Shown one piece after another: positions 60,871 to 64,000 of a stretch of 64,000 nucleotides of DNA. The stretch is from Natronosalvus amylolyticus. Its GTDB lineage: Archaea > Halobacteriota > Halobacteria > Halobacteriales > Natrialbaceae. The notes under the pieces were generated by a model. That model saw nothing but the letters and a program-made list of their open reading frames with translations, did no database searches and was not told where the DNA came from. The stretch covers positions 1 through 64,000 of the forward strand of contig NZ_CP101160.1 in the NCBI RefSeq assembly GCF_024298845.1, written 5' to 3'. How positions within the stretch are numbered: position 1 is the first letter of the stretch; every line of letters begins with the position of its first letter. A program made the position numbers and the translations under genes.

Positions 60871-60935
60871 AACAATTTACTATTGTCTTGCTACCAAATA
60901 AATCTGGAGTTACTACTAAATTACTATTGAAAGCT
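60871..60935. other. AT-rich island between convergent genes
   Basis: After the PaaK-like stop the sequence becomes AT-rich: aatttactattgtcttgc, ctaccaaataaatctgg, and tactactaaattactattg. It repeats the TACTATTG word and resembles the islands at 10400-10440 and 14501-14581. All three lie past the end of a minus-strand gene, so a transcription termination region is the simplest reading. Confidence 0.45.
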
Positions 60936-60995
60936 GAGCAAAGCACCACTCGAGTCAGGGACCCGTTGATCAGGGTTGAACGTTCGTTCAATGCC

Positions 60996-62630
60996 TCACT
61001 CGTCGTCGACGATATCCAGTGCTGCCAGATAGCCGTCGGTCATCGCACGGCCGTTCTGGAGACCGCTCTGGTAGCCGACGCCCCACTCGACTGGTGCACA
61101 GACCGAGCCCACGGCGTAGAGGCCCTCGAGGGGGTCGTCGTTCCAGTCGAGAACGCGGGCGTTCCGGTCGGTGATCAGGCCGACGTTGCCCATACTCGAG
61201 AGGCCGACGTACAGTCTGACGGCGTAGTACGGCGGTTCGGTTAGCGGACCGAGGTTGGGATTCGGGTCGTGGCCCGGGTCGCCACCCCAGACGTGTCCCC
61301 AGGCGTTTTCGCCACGGCCGAAGTCCGGGTCCTCGCCCCGTTCGGCGTGCCCGTTGAAGCGTTCGACCGTCGCGGTGAGCGTTTCGGCGTCCATCTCGAG
61401 TTGGTGGGCCAGGTCCTCGAGGTCGTCGGCTTCGGCGGCGAGGAACTCTTCGGGGAACTCTTTTCCGGGGAGTGTCGACCCCAGCGGGTACTTCTGCCTG
61501 TACTGTTCGTCGAAGATCATGTACGGCGGGAAGTCCTCGTACTCTCCGGTCGGATCGTACAGCGAGGCGGCCTGTTTAGGGTAAAACGATTCGTCACAGA
61601 AACGCTCGCCGTGGGCGTTGACGGCGATGGCGTGTGGCAGGCCGACGTTGTAGCAGTAGCGATAGAGCGGAGCCTCGAGAAACTCGCGACCGGGCACGGC
61701 GACGAAGAAGCCTTTCGCGCTCCCGACGGGCGGATAGACCCCGAGTTTCGCGCCTTCGAGGGCGGCCATCGTGTGGCCGTCACCGGTCGCGGTGGGAACG
61801 GCAGCGGAGGCGACGTACTCCGCCGGGGTACCTTCGAAGGATTCGATGAGCGAGGCGTTCCAGTCGTACGCGCCGGTGTTGAGGACGACGCCCCCGGTTG
61901 GGGTCATCGTCCGTGTCTCGCCGTCGCGTTCGTATTCGACGCCGACGACCTCGCCGTCCTCGACGAGGAGGTCGGTGACCGGTGTTTCAGTGTGGACGAC
62001 GGCCCCGTTCTCGACGGCCGACCGGAGGAAGTAGCCGATGAGCGCCGTTCCCATCGTGGCGATACCCTCCTCGCGTCGGCGGGTGATCGTCTCCCAGTCC
62101 CACTCCTGTGCGGTGAACGCACCACCCCAGGTCAACAGTTCGTCGTTCGTCGCCCCGCCCGGGAGGTGTGGCGAGTTCGGTAAGTCGGCGGGGATTTCGT
62201 CCCTGTCGAGTGGCTGTGGCTCGAGATAGCGCCCCTCGTCTTTCCCGCCGGGACCGTCACTGTGGTAATCCGGCATGTTTCGAATGCACTGCACCTCGAG
62301 ACCGAGTTCGGCCTCGAAGTAGGCGACGGCTTCGGGGGCTCGCTCGACGTAGCGCCGGGCTGCCCCCTCGTCGGCGTAGTGGTCGCCAGCGAGGTGGGTC
62401 AGGTAGTCAACTGCTTCCGTCACCGAGTCTTCGTGACCGAGATCGCGCATGTGGTCGTTTCCGGGTATCCACAACTGTGCACCCGAGAGCCCGCTCGAGC
62501 CGCCGATGACGGCCCCCTTCTCGAGAATCGTTACCGAGGCACCCTTCGCCGCTGCTGTTGCGGCGGTTGCGACGCCGCCGACGCCCGACCCCACGACGAC
62601 GAGGTCACTGGACTCTCTGCTAGCTGTCAT
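60996..62630 (-). CDS. FAD flavoprotein of the 3-ketosteroid dehydrogenase / fumarate reductase family
   Basis: 544 residues from the ATG at 62630, with a TATA-like gcttagtac about 26 bp upstream. N-terminal FAD-binding VVVGSGVGGVATAATAAAKG, then GGSSGLSGAQLWIPGN, which is characteristic of KstD-type enzymes. The C-terminal GLYAVGSVCAPVEWGVGYQSG and EPPYYAVRLYVG keep the Tyr-containing substrate region. In KstD a C1-C2 double bond is introduced next to a ketone of ring A. Here the dehydrogenation of a cyclic or unsaturated ketone is a fair guess; steroid specificity is inferred from family and neighbours only. Confidence 0.85.
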   Translation of the reverse strand: MTASRESSDLVVVGSGVGGVATAATAAAKGASVTILEKGAVIGGSSGLSGAQLWIPGNDHMRDLGHEDSVTEAVDYLTHLAGDHYADEGAARRYVERAPEAVAYFEAELGLEVQCIRNMPDYHSDGPGGKDEGRYLEPQPLDRDEIPADLPNSPHLPGGATNDELLTWGGAFTAQEWDWETITRRREEGIATMGTALIGYFLRSAVENGAVVHTETPVTDLLVEDGEVVGVEYERDGETRTMTPTGGVVLNTGAYDWNASLIESFEGTPAEYVASAAVPTATGDGHTMAALEGAKLGVYPPVGSAKGFFVAVPGREFLEAPLYRYCYNVGLPHAIAVNAHGERFCDESFYPKQAASLYDPTGEYEDFPPYMIFDEQYRQKYPLGSTLPGKEFPEEFLAAEADDLEDLAHQLEMDAETLTATVERFNGHAERGEDPDFGRGENAWGHVWGGDPGHDPNPNLGPLTEPPYYAVRLYVGLSSMGNVGLITDRNARVLDWNDDPLEGLYAVGSVCAPVEWGVGYQSGLQNGRAMTDGYLAALDIVDDE

Positions 62631-62711
62631 GTGATATGCGCTCACGCGCCACGTACTAAGCAATTCCGAATGTGGGATGAGTCTGTCGTGAGTGACTGGG
62701 CGTACGCCGTC

Positions 62712-63686
62712 TTAGGCGTCGATGAGCTCGTACGTACTCTGCTCATCACGTTCGACTTTTTCGACACGACTTGCGTCCTCAAGCACGTCCAGATGACCGA
62801 TAATTTCGGACATCCCTGCAAAGGTTTCGGTCGCCGGGAGGTCGGGGAATTCCAGAGTCATCAGCTTGTAGGGCGTCATCGGTCCGTGATCGGCGAGCAA
62901 TCCAGACACTCGGTCGCTTCGTTCGTCGTGATGAGCCACGATCTCCTCGACTCGATTCGGGATATCCGGAATGATATCCCGATGGCCGCCGTAGCCGGTC
63001 GTCACGTCCTCGGTCGCGATGCGCTCGAGGGCTGCCAGATAGTCCGGCAGACTCCGCGTTCGCTGGTCGGTCGTTCCCGGCTCGAGGGTGAGCAACGGGT
63101 TCGGGGAGATGTCGGCCATGACGTGGTCGCCGGTGAAGGCAGACTGGCGCTCGCGGTCGAGAAAACAGACCGACGCGGGTGCGTGACCTGGCGTATGGAT
63201 CGCTTCGAGGGTCGTCGTCTCATCGAGGACGATTTCGTCGCCCTCGGCGAGCGCCCTGTCGACGGCCACGGGCTCGCGGAATCGGTTGTACGATTCGGGC
63301 AAGGTGACGACGGTCTCGAGTAACTGTTCGGGGACGCCGACCGAGGCGAGATACGGCCGGAAAAACGCCTGTTCGCGCTCGAAGTTCGCCGTCGGGTCGG
63401 CGAGCACGTCGACGGCATCGCGGTGGGCACATATCGTTGCCTCGGACTCGTTTCGGATCCGATCTGCCAGACCGAAGTGATCGATGTGGGGGTGCGTGAT
63501 GAGGACTCGGTCGACGTCTTCGGTGGCGTAGCCGAGCCCCTCGAGGCTATCCGTCAATTCTGTGTACGCGTCGTCGGTCAGCGGGCCCGGATCGATCAGT
63601 GTGAGGCTCCCGCGGGTGATCGCATAACAGTTGACGCGGCCGATCTGGAACGGTGTGGGGATGGCGATGCGCTCGACGTCGTTCAT
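62712..63686 (-). CDS. MBL-fold metallo-hydrolase
   Basis: 324 residues. Metallo-beta-lactamase fold: LTLIDPGPLTDDAYTEL, the metal motif ITHPHIDHFGLADRI, HTPGHAPASVCFLD, FTGDHVMADISP, and GGHRDIIPDI. The motif HxHxDH is intact. A C-terminal helical part (about residues 240-324, with LLADHGPMTPYKLMTLEF and a winged-helix-like end) is typical of the LACTB2-like group. Possible acyl-thioester or lactone hydrolase. TATA-like agttatcac is about 27 bp upstream. Confidence 0.88.
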   Translation of the reverse strand: MNDVERIAIPTPFQIGRVNCYAITRGSLTLIDPGPLTDDAYTELTDSLEGLGYATEDVDRVLITHPHIDHFGLADRIRNESEATICAHRDAVDVLADPTANFEREQAFFRPYLASVGVPEQLLETVVTLPESYNRFREPVAVDRALAEGDEIVLDETTTLEAIHTPGHAPASVCFLDRERQSAFTGDHVMADISPNPLLTLEPGTTDQRTRSLPDYLAALERIATEDVTTGYGGHRDIIPDIPNRVEEIVAHHDERSDRVSGLLADHGPMTPYKLMTLEFPDLPATETFAGMSEIIGHLDVLEDASRVEKVERDEQSTYELIDA

Positions 63687-63749
63687 AGTTCGGACTCTCG
63701 GGTCATCGTGATAACTCTGTGGTCAGGCACCGACGAATAGTGGCTGATT

Positions 63750-63965
63750 TTACGCGCAGTCGACGCGATAGTAGCCGGTGAATTTGACGTACTCACCGGA
63801 CCTGAGCCCACATCCATTGGCCGACGGATACCCGTTCGATTCACCGGTGAGCAAGGCTGTGACCAGTGACTGGTCGTCGTCCGATAGTTCGTCGTAATCT
63901 TTTACCCGGGCGTCGGCCGGTACGTAGTCCGTTTTCTCGAGGGCGAATGCTGAACACTGCCGCAT
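63750..63965 (-). CDS. Small hypothetical protein
   Basis: 71 residues from the ATG at 63965; a TATA-like gcataacat about 26 bp upstream supports this start. DYDELSDDDQSLVTALLTGES is a short acidic helix pair, then YPSANGCGLRSGEYVKFTGYYRVDCA is a small beta-rich end with two Cys. The pattern of an acidic helical domain followed by a short strand with Tyr-Val-Lys-Phe occurs in uncharacterised haloarchaeal proteins. No signal peptide is visible. Function not recognised. Confidence 0.6.
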   Translation of the reverse strand: MRQCSAFALEKTDYVPADARVKDYDELSDDDQSLVTALLTGESNGYPSANGCGLRSGEYVKFTGYYRVDCA

Positions 63966-64000
63966 GTAAGATAGTTACTGCCATGTTATGCTTATCCTTG

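Noticed and set aside
1-64000. CRISPR arrays, tRNAs, rRNAs and insertion sequences
   Set aside because: No regularly spaced repeat-spacer series, cloverleaf, rRNA-like segment, transposase or integrase was recognised by eye.

Overview
The window reads as DNA of a haloarchaeon, probably a Natrialbales-type organism and probably a megaplasmid or secondary replicon. The encoded proteins are very rich in Asp and Glu, CTCGAG-type codon pairs are everywhere, secreted proteins carry Tat RR motifs followed by a lipobox Cys, and most genes have an archaeal TATA box 26-32 bp before the start codon, which implies leaderless mRNAs. No tRNA, rRNA, CRISPR array, transposase or replication initiator was recognised.

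Region 1 (1-4.6 kb) is a maintenance module: a G+T-biased leader with an inverted repeat, a ParA ATPase, an overlapping small acidic partner, a short tandem repeat, an archaea-specific SMC-related protein with a zinc hook and a non-canonical Walker A, and a convergent RdfA (rod-determining factor) homologue.

Region 2 (4.6-26.7 kb) is a catabolic island. It opens with an IclR-family regulator preceded by three copies of a TCCGG-N5-CCGGA palindrome. It continues with a B12-dependent acyl-CoA mutase (residues pointing to isobutyryl-CoA-type specificity), an amidohydrolase-like protein, a cupin, an F420-type luciferase-like oxidoreductase, three acyl-CoA dehydrogenases, two crotonases, SDRs and three thiolase/DUF35 modules. 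One module has an active-looking thiolase plus a Cys-less HMG-CoA-synthase-like protein fused to DUF35. One has two thiolase-like proteins that both lack the catalytic Cys, plus DUF35. One has DUF35 plus an active-looking thiolase.

Region 3 (26.7-37.0 kb) looks more AT-rich. It carries an MFS permease, two SnoaL-like proteins, a cytochrome P450 with an altered I-helix motif, and a MalFGK-type ABC importer with two paralogous Tat lipoprotein binding proteins.

Region 4 (37.1-45.9 kb) has two paralogous acyl-CoA ligases, an Ldh-family dehydrogenase, a class III aminotransferase, a split MaoC hydratase pair and small redox and cupin proteins. A nested palindrome lies between the MaoC pair and one ligase. 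Region 5 (46.2-53.9 kb) is a Liv-type ABC transporter bracketed by two divergent lipoate-ligase-like paralogues. Region 6 (54-64 kb) has another acyl-CoA ligase, 3-hydroxyacyl-CoA dehydrogenase, SnoaL-like proteins, thioesterase, RidA, SDR, a PaaK-like protein without a P-loop, a KstD-type flavoprotein and an MBL hydrolase.

Taken together, uptake systems, CoA ligases, ACADs, hydratases, dehydrogenases, thiolases and putative retro-aldolases form a CoA-dependent pathway for a branched or cyclic carboxylic acid. The mix of KstD-like, P450, split MaoC and Cys-less thiolase/DUF35 proteins resembles actinobacterial steroid side-chain catabolism. However, ring-cleavage genes (KshA, HsaC types) are absent here, so the substrate is an inference and not established.
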